A stretch of 64,000 bases of DNA, from assembly GCF_031179285.1 (NCBI RefSeq), contig NZ_JAPSHY010000005.1, positions 1-64,000 of the forward strand, written 5' to 3'. The notes under the pieces were generated by a model. The model was not told the origin of the DNA. It searched no databases and worked only from the letters and a program-made list of their open reading frames with translations. Positions 25,534-33,808 of the stretch are shown one piece after another; the stretch's first letter is position 1, and each line of letters begins with the position of its first letter. A program made the position numbers and the translations under genes. The stretch comes from Microbacterium sp. (GTDB lineage: Bacteria > Actinomycetota > Actinomycetes > Actinomycetales > Microbacteriaceae).

Positions 25534-26418
25534 GTGAGTGGAGCACTGCTGCTGCAGAGCGTGATCCTCGGCGTGCTGCTGGGAGGGCTCTACGCCCTCC
25601 TGGCGGCGGGCCTCACGCTCTATTTCGGAATCATGCGCGTCGTCATGATCGCGCATTCCGCATTCCTGATCCTCGCCGCCTATCTCGCCTGGTGGTTCAA
25701 CCGGGTCACCGGCATCGATCCGCTCGTGTCCCTGGTGGTCACCGTCCCGGTGTTCTTCCTGGTGGGCGTCCTCATGCAGCGGCTGCTGGTGTCGCGACTG
25801 AAGCCCCTCACCCTGACGATGATGTCGGTTCTGCTCACCTTCGCGGTCGCCCTCGTGATCGAGGGGGCGCTCGGGTTCTTCTTCACCGGCACCCAGCGGC
25901 GCATCCCGCTGCCGTATGCGAGTGAGAGTCTGAACTTCTTCGGCGCCCAGGTGCCGGTGGTGAAGCTCATCGCCTTCGGCCTCGCGGCACTCTCGCTCGC
26001 CCTGCTGTTCGTCCTGCTGAAGTACACGCGGTTCGGTCAGGCGCTGAGAGCGACCATCCAGCATCCCGAGGCCGCCCGACTGGTCGGCATCAACACCGAC
26101 CGCGTCTCGGGCTACGGATTCGGACTCGGCCTCGCGACCGCCGCGATCGGCGGCACGGCGCTCTCGCTCGACGCCACGATCTACCCGTCGCTTCACTGGC
26201 ACTGGATCGGGCCGCTCATGGCGATCATCGTCGTCGGGGGCCTGGGCAGCATTCCGGGTGCGGCGATCGCCGCGCTCCTCCTCGGGATCGCGCAGAGTCT
26301 GCTCCAGCTGCCGCTCGGGCCGACGTGGGCGCAGACGGTCTTCTACGTCGCGCTGTTCGCCACGCTCATGTTCCGCCCGCAGGGATTCTTCGGAGGTCGT
26401 CTTGCCCAGCGCTTCTAG
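25534..26418 (+). CDS. branched-chain-type ABC transporter permease (LivH-like)
   Basis: The 294-residue membrane protein has about eight helices and the LivH hallmarks: SVILGVLLGGLYALLAAGLTLYFGIMRVVMIAHSAFLILAAYLAWW near the start, TRFGQALRATIQHPEAARLVGIN in the cytoplasmic loop, and VVGGLGSIPGAAIAALLLGIAQS near the end. It forms the channel with the LivM-like subunit. The GTG start at 25534 follows the binding-protein stop by 10 nt, and its 3' end overlaps the next gene by 17 bp. Confidence 0.85.
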   Translation: MSGALLLQSVILGVLLGGLYALLAAGLTLYFGIMRVVMIAHSAFLILAAYLAWWFNRVTGIDPLVSLVVTVPVFFLVGVLMQRLLVSRLKPLTLTMMSVLLTFAVALVIEGALGFFFTGTQRRIPLPYASESLNFFGAQVPVVKLIAFGLAALSLALLFVLLKYTRFGQALRATIQHPEAARLVGINTDRVSGYGFGLGLATAAIGGTALSLDATIYPSLHWHWIGPLMAIIVVGGLGSIPGAAIAALLLGIAQSLLQLPLGPTWAQTVFYVALFATLMFRPQGFFGGRLAQRF

Positions 26419-27544
26419 CCCCGGCCCGATCCCCACCGAGACGGTGGTGATCGCACCACCCGCCCCTCAGCGACGCCGATCGACGACGTGGGTGAGCATC
26501 GCGCTCATCGTCATCGGCGCAGCCCTGGTGCTGTCGTTCCCGACGATCGCGCCGAACCCGTACATCCTCTCCGCAGGGGTCGTGATCCTCAATTTCGCCG
26601 TCCTGTCCACGGGGTGGAACTTCATGGGCGGATTCACCGGGTACATCTCGCTCGGCCACGCCGCGTACTTCGGACTCGGCGCGTACGGCACCGCGCTGCT
26701 GATCAAGTACCTCGCGCTCCCAGGGTTCGTCGCCTGGATCCTCGCAGCCGTGCTGGTCGCCATCATCGCCGTACCCATCGGCATCGCCGCCCTCCGGGTG
26801 CGTGGCGCCTCGTTCGTCATCGTGTCGATCGCCTTCGTCCTGATCATGCTCCTGGTCTTCCAGAGCTGGCGAGAGGTCACCGGCGGCTCGGACGGACTCA
26901 ACGTCCCACGCCCGTTCCCTGACCTTCTCCGCCCCGAGCATCATCGCGTCTTCTACTACCTGTACGCGGGCCTGCTCGCCTTCGCTCTCGTGGTGTGGTG
27001 GATCATCGACCGTTCCAAGTTCGGCACCGCCCTGAAGTCCATCCGTGAGGACGAGGACAAGGCGAGATCGCTCGGCGTGCCGACGACGCGCTACAAGCTC
27101 ATCGCGTACGTCCTGTCGGCGCTGATGGTGTCGCTCGGCGGCGGCTTGTACGCCCTGTGGTTCGGCGACCTCGACCCGATCTTCCAGTTCTCGATCCTCA
27201 TCGGCTCGTACATGGTGCTCATGGCGCTGCTCGGCGGCGTCCGCAATCTGTTCGGGCCGCTCCTCGGCGCCGTGGTGGTCGGGACAGCACTCGAGTACTT
27301 CAAGGTCGAGTTCGGTGACACGCAGTTCCACCTCATCGCGACCGGCATACTCCTCGGCGTCGTGGTGCTGTTCATGCCGGACGGGGTCATACCCGCGGTG
27401 AAGGCGCTGTTCACGCGCGGGTCGAACCAGGCGTCGATCCGTGAGGTCACGGCAGGCGAGCTGCTCGAGCAGAACGAGTCGCGTGATGCGCCGCCGACAC
27501 CGCAGGGACCCAAGAGCGTCGCAGGGCAGGAGAGATCGTCATGA
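26402..27544 (+). CDS. branched-chain-type ABC transporter permease (LivM-like)
   Basis: The 380-residue protein is the second permease. After a polar start it shows STGWNFMGGFTGYISLGHAAYFGLGAYGTALL, VRGASFVIVSIAFVLIMLLVF, and the coupling loop SKFGTALKSIREDEDKARSLGVPTTRYKL. The TTG start at 26402 is chosen because GGAGG ends 5 nt before it inside the end of livH. Upstream frame has no conserved sequence. The C-terminal tail beyond the last helix is about 45 residues and polar, longer than usual. Confidence 0.8.
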   Translation: MPSASSPGPIPTETVVIAPPAPQRRRSTTWVSIALIVIGAALVLSFPTIAPNPYILSAGVVILNFAVLSTGWNFMGGFTGYISLGHAAYFGLGAYGTALLIKYLALPGFVAWILAAVLVAIIAVPIGIAALRVRGASFVIVSIAFVLIMLLVFQSWREVTGGSDGLNVPRPFPDLLRPEHHRVFYYLYAGLLAFALVVWWIIDRSKFGTALKSIREDEDKARSLGVPTTRYKLIAYVLSALMVSLGGGLYALWFGDLDPIFQFSILIGSYMVLMALLGGVRNLFGPLLGAVVVGTALEYFKVEFGDTQFHLIATGILLGVVVLFMPDGVIPAVKALFTRGSNQASIREVTAGELLEQNESRDAPPTPQGPKSVAGQERSS

Positions 27545-28299
27545 ACGCAGCACACGCCACCGCCACCGCGGAGAATCTGCGCACGATCGAGATGACCAAG
27601 TCGTTCGGCGGCGTCACCGCCGTCGACGCCGCATCGGTGACGTTCCAGGAAGGCAAGGTCAACGGTCTCATCGGACCGAACGGATCAGGCAAGACCACGT
27701 TCTTCAACTGCGTCACCGGCATGATCAAGCCCGACTCCGGCGAGGTTCGATATCGCGGACGCAGCATCACGCGGCAGTCCTCCGACCGCATCGCCAGGAC
27801 GGGCATCGGCCGCAGCTTTCAGCTGTGCCGGGTGTTTCCGCGGATGACCGTGATGGAGAACCTGCTGGTCGCGGTGCGCAGCACGAGCATCGGTCATCAG
27901 CTGCGTTCGGCCAAGGACCCCGACGAGCTGGAGCGGGCGCGAGGATGGTTGCGCCGCGTCGGCATCGATCACCTCGAGCACGCCGAGGCGCGCAACCTCA
28001 GCTACGGTCAGCAGAAGCTGCTCGAGCTCGCCGGCGTCCTCATGGGCGAGCCGGACACCATCATGCTCGATGAGCCGGCCGGGGGTGTGAACCCCGCCCT
28101 CATCGGGCGCATCGCAACCCTCGTGCGAGAGCTCAACGACGAGGGCAAGACCTTCATCATCGTCGAGCACAACATGGAGATGGTCATGAGCCTGTGCGAT
28201 CACGTGGTGGTGTTCGACCGGGGTCGTCCGATCGCCGAGGGCACGCCCGAGATCATCCAACGCGATCCCCGAGTGCTGGAGGCATACCTTGGCGTCTGA
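27541..28299 (+). CDS. branched-chain-type ABC transporter ATP-binding protein (LivG-like)
   Basis: The 252-residue ATPase has Walker A GPNGSGKTTFF, the LivG-specific IARTGIGRSFQLCRVFPRMTVMENLLVA, a signature-like SYGQQKLLELA in place of LSGGQ, Walker B IMLDEPAGGVNP and the H-loop IIVEHNMEMVMSLCDHVVVFDRG. It hydrolyses ATP on the cytoplasmic face of the transporter. Its ATG overlaps the livM stop (ATGA). The SYGQQ form is common in the LivG branch. Confidence 0.87.
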   Translation: MNAAHATATAENLRTIEMTKSFGGVTAVDAASVTFQEGKVNGLIGPNGSGKTTFFNCVTGMIKPDSGEVRYRGRSITRQSSDRIARTGIGRSFQLCRVFPRMTVMENLLVAVRSTSIGHQLRSAKDPDELERARGWLRRVGIDHLEHAEARNLSYGQQKLLELAGVLMGEPDTIMLDEPAGGVNPALIGRIATLVRELNDEGKTFIIVEHNMEMVMSLCDHVVVFDRGRPIAEGTPEIIQRDPRVLEAYLGV

Positions 28300-29065
28300 G
28301 ACGAACCTGCTCGAGTTGCGAGACATCGAGGCGGGATATGGGCGTGCGGCGCTCGTGCTCCGCGGTTTGAGCGTTGTCGTCCCGCCCTCATCGGTGGTGT
28401 GCCTCGTGGGTCCGAACGGCGCCGGCAAGTCCACCGTGCTGAAGGTGGCCAGCGGCATGCTGAAGCCGCGCTCCGGCAGCATCCGCATCGACGGTCAGGA
28501 TGTCACCGGGCACGGACCGCAGCGGATGCTCCAGAACGGACTCGCGCACGTCCTTCAGGGGCACAGCGTGTTCCGTGAGATGACCGTCGGTGAGAACGTG
28601 ATGCTCGGCGCCTTCACGGTCAAGGATCAGAAGGTGGTGCAGGAGCGCGTCGAGTTCGTGCAGAACCTCTTCCCCATCGTGGGGGAGCGGTGGAAGCAGC
28701 TCGCGGGACTCCTTTCGGGTGGCCAGCAGAAGCAGGTTGAGTTCGCTCGCTCGCTCATGGTGAGTCCCAAGGTGGTGCTCCTGGATGAACCCTCGATGGG
28801 GCTCGACCCCAAGACGACCGCCAAGGTCTTCGAACAGGTCGCCCGCATGAGAGACGCGGGGACGGCCGTGCTGCTCGTCGAGCAGAACGCCCGGCGCGCA
28901 CTGGAGACGGCTGACATCGGGTGCGTGCTCGACCTCGGTCGCGTGCATATCTCGGGCCCGGCCCCCGAATTGCTCGCGGATCCGACGCTCGCTGCTCTCT
29001 ATCTCGGCGGCAAGCCGGCGGCGCGCGACGAAGGGGCGGTACCCACGTCGGGCGCAGGCTCATGA
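28289..29065 (+). CDS. branched-chain-type ABC transporter ATP-binding protein (LivF-like)
   Basis: The 258-residue ATPase has Walker A GPNGAGKST, the LivF segment NGLAHVLQGHSVFREMTVGENVMLGAF, signature LSGGQQKQVEFAR, Walker B VLLDEPSMGLDPK and switch His region LLVEQNARRALE. It pairs with the LivG-like subunit. The TTG at 28289 has GGAGG with 6-nt spacing within the 3' end of livG, an 11-bp overlap. It is the last gene of the transporter operon; a bidirectional terminator follows at 29069. Confidence 0.85.
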   Translation: MASETNLLELRDIEAGYGRAALVLRGLSVVVPPSSVVCLVGPNGAGKSTVLKVASGMLKPRSGSIRIDGQDVTGHGPQRMLQNGLAHVLQGHSVFREMTVGENVMLGAFTVKDQKVVQERVEFVQNLFPIVGERWKQLAGLLSGGQQKQVEFARSLMVSPKVVLLDEPSMGLDPKTTAKVFEQVARMRDAGTAVLLVEQNARRALETADIGCVLDLGRVHISGPAPELLADPTLAALYLGGKPAARDEGAVPTSGAGS

Positions 29066-29068
29066 CGG

Positions 29069-29101
29069 CCGGGGGCGAGTGCGTACCGCACTCGCCCCCG
29101 G
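29069..29101. terminator. bidirectional terminator between livF and DUF4383
   Basis: CCGGGGGCGAGTGCG and CGCACTCGCCCCCGG form a perfect 15-bp stem with a 3-nt loop. It begins 4 nt after the livF stop and ends 5 nt before the stop of the convergent DUF4383 gene, so it can serve both. Confidence 0.8.
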
Positions 29102-29105
29102 TGGG

Positions 29106-29579
29106 TCAGGCGCGAGCCGAGCGGGCTCCGGGCCGGTTCGTCGAGGTGTCACGCGACACGAAGATTCCGAGCAGCACCATGCCGATGGCGAGGACCAGGT
29201 GCAGCCAGTTGTCCGCGTCGTTCACCGGCAGGAAGTTCATCTGCGGATTGTTCACGGCGATGAGTCCGTAGATCCACACGACGAGATAGACCAGTCCGCC
29301 GATGATGAGGTAGTACCGGGATGCCTTGGCGCGGGCCGCGGCGGCGATGCCGGCGATGCCGAAGAGAAGATGGACGGCATTGTGCAGCACGGACACCTGG
29401 AACACTCCGAGGAGCTGGGCTTGCGAGTCCGCGCCCGCACCCTGCAGGTGCTCGGTGGAGTGGGTCAGGCCCGGAATGAATCCGGCGATGCCGACGAGGA
29501 GGAAGACGATGCCGACGACGAGCGCGGTCTTCTGAATCGCGCTCCTCGCGTATCCGGTGGTTTCGGTGACGTTGCTCAC
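29106..29579 (-). CDS. DUF4383 family membrane protein
   Basis: The 157-residue protein has four predicted helices: about residues 17-37, 56-82, 90-110 and 125-143. It has the family pattern QKTALVVGIVFLLVGIAGFIPGLT near the start and LLGVFQVSVLHNAVHLLFGIAGI in the second helix, including the conserved His residues. DUF4383 proteins are common in Actinobacteria and have no known function. It stands alone, divergent from ctaD, and shares a terminator with livF. Confidence 0.8.
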   Translation of the reverse strand: MSNVTETTGYARSAIQKTALVVGIVFLLVGIAGFIPGLTHSTEHLQGAGADSQAQLLGVFQVSVLHNAVHLLFGIAGIAAAARAKASRYYLIIGGLVYLVVWIYGLIAVNNPQMNFLPVNDADNWLHLVLAIGMVLLGIFVSRDTSTNRPGARSARA

Positions 29580-29871
29580 GATGGTGCTCCTTGGCTGTCG
29601 GTGCGGTGGTGCGCGGATGCCGCGCTCCGGGGATTGATCGTCTGACGCTAGCGAGTGGAGAGACCGGAAAAGAGGGGATTGACGTCGGCGCCCCCCGTCC
29701 TCTCACTTCTCGGAAGCCGGTCTGGGTCTTGTACCGCTGCGGGGACGAATGCGCAAGCCCCTGCAACCCCGGCGCTCGGGCCTCCTACGGTGCTCGCAGG
29801 CGACGCAGGGTGCCGTCCTTGTCCTGCGCGATCGGCGTTCGAGCGCCGCCAGAGGCCATCCGAGGAGCACC

Positions 29872-31617
29872 GTGACAACCTTCCGCGATCGACAGGATCC
29901 CGTTTCACCGCATGACGCTGCCGCTCGCCAGGCGGCGGTGATGAGCACCTCGCGCGTGGAGCAGAAGGGCAACATCCTCGTCAAGTGGATCACGTCCACC
30001 GACCACAAGACCATCGGATACATGTATCTGATCGCCTCGGTGGTCTTCTTCCTGCTCGGCGGCGTGATGGCGCTCGTGATCCGCGCCGAGCTGTTCGCCC
30101 CCGGCATGCAGTTGCTGCCCACGAAGGAGCAGTACAACCAGCTGTTCACGATGCACGGCACGATCATGCTGCTGATGTTCGCGACGCCCCTGTTCGCGGG
30201 GTTCGCGAACGCGATCATGCCCCTTCAGATCGGCGCCCCCGATGTCGCCTTTCCCCGGCTCAATGCCTTCTCGTTCTGGCTGTTCCTCTTCGGATCATGC
30301 ATCGCGGTCGCCGGCTTCCTCACCCCTCAGGGGGCTGCATCGTTCGGCTGGACGGCCTACCAGCCGCTGGCGAACGCGACGTTCACCCCTGGGGCCGGGG
30401 GGAACCTCTGGATGGTCGGGCTCGGAATCAGTGGCTTCGGGACGATCCTCGGCGCCGTGAACTTCATCACGACGATCACCACCATGCGCGCTCCGGGAAT
30501 GACGATGTGGCGGATGCCGGTCTTCACCTGGAACACGCTCATCACGAGCCTCCTGGTGCTCATGGCGTTCCCGGTCCTCGCGGCAGCCCTCTTCGCCGCA
30601 GCGGCCGACCGCATCCTCGGGGCGCACATCTTCGACCCGCAGAACGGGGGAGTGCTGCTGTGGCAGCACCTGTTCTGGTTCTTCGGGCACCCCGAGGTGT
30701 ACGTGATCGCGCTGCCGTTCTTCGGCATCGTCTCAGAGGTCTTCCCGGTGTTCAGCCGCAAGCCTCTGTTCGGCTACAAGACGATCATCTACGCGACGAT
30801 CGCGATCGCCGCGTACTCGGTGGCCGTGTGGGCGCACCACATGTACGTCACCGGCGGAGTGCTCCTGCCCTTCTTCGCTCTGCTCACGATGTTCATCGCC
30901 GTGCCGACGGGCGTGAAGATCTTCAACTGGATCGGCACGATGTGGCGTGGATCGGTCACCTTCGAGACGCCGATGGTGTTCGCCCTCGGATTCCTTGTGA
31001 CGTTCGTGTTCGGCGGTCTGACCGGCGTCATCCTCGCGTCGCCACCGCTGGACTTCCCCCTTCACGACTCCTATTTCGTTGTCGCGCACTTCCATTACGT
31101 CGTTTTCGGGACCGTGGTTTTCGCCATGTTCTCGGGATTCTACTTCTGGTGGCCGAAGTGGACAGGGCGGATGCTCAACGAGCGGCTCGGCTACGTCCAC
31201 TTCTGGATGCTGTTCATCGGCTTCCACATGACGTTCCTCATCCACCACTGGCTCGGTGTCGACGGCATGCCCCGCCGCTACGCGGACTACGCCGATCAGG
31301 ACCAGTTCACCTGGGCGAACCAGGTCTCGACCATCGGCGCCATGATCCTCGGTGCGTCCATGCTCCCGTTCTTCCTCAATGTCTGGCTCACGGCGCGCAA
31401 AGCGCCGAAGGTGACCGTCAACGATCCGTGGGGATACGGCGCGTCCCTGGAGTGGGCGACGTCCTGCCCCCCTCCACGACACAACTTCGTCACGATCCCG
31501 CGAATCCGAAGCGAACGACCCGCCTTCGACCTCAATCACCCCGAGGTCGGGATGCCTGCGGAGCGGCCGTCCAGGGGCGAGCCTGGTGAGCGGTTCGGAG
31601 AACGGGAAGTGACCTGA
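29872..31617 (+). CDS. ctaD: cytochrome c oxidase subunit I (stand-alone copy)
   Basis: The 581-residue subunit carries hemes a and a3 and CuB. It has [14 protein letters not shown], the heme ligand in [22 protein letters not shown] with the His-Tyr cross-link pair, the CuB His pair in [10 protein letters not shown], and [24 protein letters not shown] with heme ligands. The GTG at 29872 has GAGGAG four bases upstream. No ctaC, ctaE or ctaF lies beside it, so this is probably an extra copy that works with subunits encoded elsewhere. The C-terminal tail after PPPRHNF is long and polar. Confidence 0.9.
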   Translation: MTTFRDRQDPVSPHDAAARQAAVMSTSRVEQKGNILVKWITSTDHKTIGYMYLIASVVFFLLGGVMALVIRAELFAPGMQLLPTKEQYNQLFTMHGTIMLLMFATPLFAGFANAIMPLQIGAPDVAFPRLNAFSFWLFLFGSCIAVAGFLTPQGAASFGWTAYQPLANATFTPGAGGNLWMVGLGISGFGTILGAVNFITTITTMRAPGMTMWRMPVFTWNTLITSLLVLMAFPVLAAALFAAAADRILGAHIFDPQNGGVLLWQHLFWFFGHPEVYVIALPFFGIVSEVFPVFSRKPLFGYKTIIYATIAIAAYSVAVWAHHMYVTGGVLLPFFALLTMFIAVPTGVKIFNWIGTMWRGSVTFETPMVFALGFLVTFVFGGLTGVILASPPLDFPLHDSYFVVAHFHYVVFGTVVFAMFSGFYFWWPKWTGRMLNERLGYVHFWMLFIGFHMTFLIHHWLGVDGMPRRYADYADQDQFTWANQVSTIGAMILGASMLPFFLNVWLTARKAPKVTVNDPWGYGASLEWATSCPPPRHNFVTIPRIRSERPAFDLNHPEVGMPAERPSRGEPGERFGEREVT

Positions 31618-31645
31618 GCAGAGCAGAGCAGAGCAGAGCAGAGCA
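31616..31645. repeat. pentanucleotide tandem repeat, six GAGCA units
   Basis: Six perfect copies of GAGCA start inside the ctaD stop codon and run into the 3' untranslated region. No other gene overlaps it. The unit is short and perfect, so copy number may vary between strains. Confidence 0.9.
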
Positions 31646-31805
31646 GCCACGCCCAGGCGCGAGGCGCATATCCCAGCTCCCGCACGGTGGCAAGCCCCTC
31701 GCTGGGCGAGATGCGGTTTCTTAGCCTGTCAATATCGCAATGCTTTGGCAGCCCTCACTCTCGAGGCAGTGCGTCGTTCCGACCGCATCCTCGAAAAGTC
31801 ATCAT

Positions 31806-31812
31806 GCATAAT
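31806..31812 (+). promoter_or_regulatory. extended -10 promoter candidate for the DUF7882/GAF-ANTAR genes
   Basis: The sequence TGCATAAT matches an extended -10 hexamer, lying about 48 nt before the ATG at 31860. No good -35 is present. The surrounding region is more AT-rich than the window average. Confidence 0.35.
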
Positions 31813-31859
31813 TCACAGCATCCCCCGCGCGCTCATGTCTCCGAAAGAAGGAGCATCTG

Positions 31860-32198
31860 ATGGGCCGGTTCATCTACGAAGGCAACGTTCGCACCGAGGT
31901 CGAAGATCGGGCTCTCACCCATCTGCAGCTCGTGATCACCGCGAAACTTCGGCGAGCCGAGCCGTTCAACTTCACCTGGCGTGAAGACCAGAGCATCGGC
32001 GGCGGCCGGACCACGGTATGGCTGCACGCAAGCAGTTCGCTGGTCTATCGGTTCCTCGGCAGCCGGCAGCCCTCGATCAACCGCCGGTGGATCGAGGCAC
32101 TCGCCTTCACCGCGAATTCTCCGAGCGGGCTGTATCTCGTTCCCGAGCCGGCGGCGCTTCCATCCGACGAAAAGCTCGGTGGGCCGGCGGACCTGTGA
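31860..32198 (+). CDS. DUF7882 family protein
   Basis: The 112-residue protein follows the DUF7882 pattern of Microbacteriaceae: MGRFIYEGNVRTEVEDRALTHLQLVITAKLRRAEPFNFTW, then GGGRTTVWLHASSSLVYRF, and INRRWIEALAFTANSPSGLYLVPEP. The function is unknown. An AAGGAG site precedes the ATG with good spacing. It is 12 nt upstream of the GAF-ANTAR gene and probably co-transcribed with it. Confidence 0.75.
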   Translation: MGRFIYEGNVRTEVEDRALTHLQLVITAKLRRAEPFNFTWREDQSIGGGRTTVWLHASSSLVYRFLGSRQPSINRRWIEALAFTANSPSGLYLVPEPAALPSDEKLGGPADL

Positions 32199-32210
32199 GA
32201 AGCGGCCGAC

Positions 32211-32933
32211 ATGACGGATGAACCTGAAGTGAGTGCGCGCACTGCATTGCCTCGCATCTTCGCCCGGCTCGCAGACGCCCTCGATCCCCGGTACGACGTC
32301 ATCGACACCATGGACTTCCTCGTCGAAGCGGCCACGCATCACACCGCCGCGACGGATGCGGGACTGGTGCTGGCGGATGTTGAGAGCAACCTGCATGTGG
32401 TCGCCTCCACGAGCGAGCGGGCAAGCGAGGTGGAAGAGATGGAGCTGGGTGTCGAAGAGGGGCCCTGCGTGGACAGCTTCCAGACAGGACAGGTGGTCGA
32501 GGCTCGGGACCTGGAAGCCAGCGTCGTCCGATGGCCGGAATTCGTGCCGATCGCGCTGCGACGGGGCGTCCGATCGGGGTATGCGGTGCCGCTCGTCCTG
32601 CGAGGACAGCGCCTCGGCGCGCTGAACATGTTCTATGACCGAGTCGACGCGGTCACGGACCTGGACGCCGCCGTCGCGCAGGCCCTCGCCGAGTTCGCCA
32701 CCATCGGCATCGTTCAGCACCGCGCCCTGCGGGCGAGCGCCGATCGCGCCGCACAGCTGCAGCACGCTCTGGACAGCAGGGTGGTGATCGAGCAGGCCAA
32801 GGGGGCGCTCGCCTTCCGCAGAAGCGTGTCGATCGATGAGGCTTTCAGGATGCTGCGTCAGCACGCTCGCGACGCCGGCCTCAGGCTTCACGATGTCGCG
32901 GAGCTGATCGTCTCGCGGCGGTTGTCGCTGTGA
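32211..32933 (+). CDS. GAF and ANTAR domain RNA-binding regulator
   Basis: The 240-residue protein has a GAF sensor domain (about residues 20-165, with CVDSFQTGQVVEARDL and YAVPLVLRGQRLGALNMFY) and a C-terminal ANTAR domain (LDSRVVIEQAKGALAFRRSVSIDEAFRMLRQHARDAGLRLHDVAELIV). ANTAR domains bind paired RNA hairpins and prevent transcription termination. Ligand and target RNAs are unknown. It is probably in one operon with the DUF7882 gene. Confidence 0.9.
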   Translation: MTDEPEVSARTALPRIFARLADALDPRYDVIDTMDFLVEAATHHTAATDAGLVLADVESNLHVVASTSERASEVEEMELGVEEGPCVDSFQTGQVVEARDLEASVVRWPEFVPIALRRGVRSGYAVPLVLRGQRLGALNMFYDRVDAVTDLDAAVAQALAEFATIGIVQHRALRASADRAAQLQHALDSRVVIEQAKGALAFRRSVSIDEAFRMLRQHARDAGLRLHDVAELIVSRRLSL

Positions 32934-33014
32934 TCGTGTCCCCGCCGGCAACAGCATGATGCCCACGATGTCAAGACCCGAGATCGGCTGGGTACCCTGG
33001 CCTACCGTGCAGAC

Positions 33015-33353
33015 ATGAAACACGTGACCTTCGGTGAGAAATCCCTGTTCATGGGCGACGATGCGGCCGATGTCCTCCTGGAGTACGCACGCCTCCTCGC
33101 TGACAACGGCAGCGCCGACACCGTCACGCTGCACGCGATCGGTCCGGACGGCAGCACGGTCGAAGCGTCATTCCTGCTCAACGTGAGCACGGTGCTGATG
33201 ATCGAATCCACCCACTCCGACGTGCAGCCGCCCGACAATGCAGAGGCCGTCGACGAGATCCGAAGCAGGATCGACGCGATCCTGCGTCCTGCGACCATGC
33301 CTGCCGAGGAGCCCTGGCCGCAGACCGATTACGACACACCGGAAGCCATCTGA
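33015..33353 (+). CDS. small conserved-looking protein, unknown
   Basis: The 112-residue protein begins MKHVTFGEKSLFMGDDAADVLLEYARLLADNGSADTVTLHAIGPDGSTVEASFLLNVSTVLMIEST and ends in an acidic Pro-rich tail. Its alpha/beta core is regular and probably folded. I recognise no domain. The ATG is 6 nt after TACCGT (33003-33008), which indicates leaderless transcription independent of the ANTAR gene. Confidence 0.65.
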   Translation: MKHVTFGEKSLFMGDDAADVLLEYARLLADNGSADTVTLHAIGPDGSTVEASFLLNVSTVLMIESTHSDVQPPDNAEAVDEIRSRIDAILRPATMPAEEPWPQTDYDTPEAI

Positions 33354-33408
33354 GCGCGCCCGCGAGCAGAGCGCCGGACGCCCTGCTCGGAGGCGTAGGG
33401 TCGTGAGC

Positions 33409-33786
33409 ATGCGCCGAGAACCGCTTCTCGTCTTCGACGGCGACTGCGCCTTCTGCACGACGTGGGTGCGGCGGCTTCAGAGCGTGCTGCCGCGATTCCC
33501 CGAGGCGGAGCCGTGGCAGTGGCTCGACCTCGAGGAGCTCGATCTGAGCCACGACGACGCCACGCGCTACGCGTGGCTCATCGCCAGTGAGAACCGCTAC
33601 CGGGGCCATGCCGCATTCGCCGCACTGTTGTGGATGCAGCGGCAGTGGGGCCTGCGATTGGCCGGACGACTGCTCGTGACGCCTCCGTTCTCCTGGGTCG
33701 CGGCTCTCGGCTACTCGCTGATCGCGCGCTTCCGGCATCGCCTCCCGGGCGGGACCGCGGCCTGCGCGATGCCCCGAGGCGCGTGA
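33409..33786 (+). CDS. DUF393 (DCC family) thiol-disulfide oxidoreductase-like protein
   Basis: The 125-residue protein has the DCC motif LLVFDGDCAFCTTWVRRLQ with a C-x-x-C pair, and a later HAAFAALLWMQRQWGLRLAGRLL segment with a membrane-associated helix. This matches the DUF393 thiol-disulfide oxidoreductase-like group, whose reaction is not established. The ATG at 33409 lies 7 nt after TAGGGT; a GTG at 33403 is less likely. Confidence 0.75.
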   Translation: MRREPLLVFDGDCAFCTTWVRRLQSVLPRFPEAEPWQWLDLEELDLSHDDATRYAWLIASENRYRGHAAFAALLWMQRQWGLRLAGRLLVTPPFSWVAALGYSLIARFRHRLPGGTAACAMPRGA

Positions 33787-33808
33787 CCCCCTTCATCCGC
33801 CGTGTCGC

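Noticed and set aside
31616..31645. Phase-variable coding repeat
   Set aside because: The repeat starts at the ctaD stop and lies outside the reading frame, so slippage would not switch the protein on or off.
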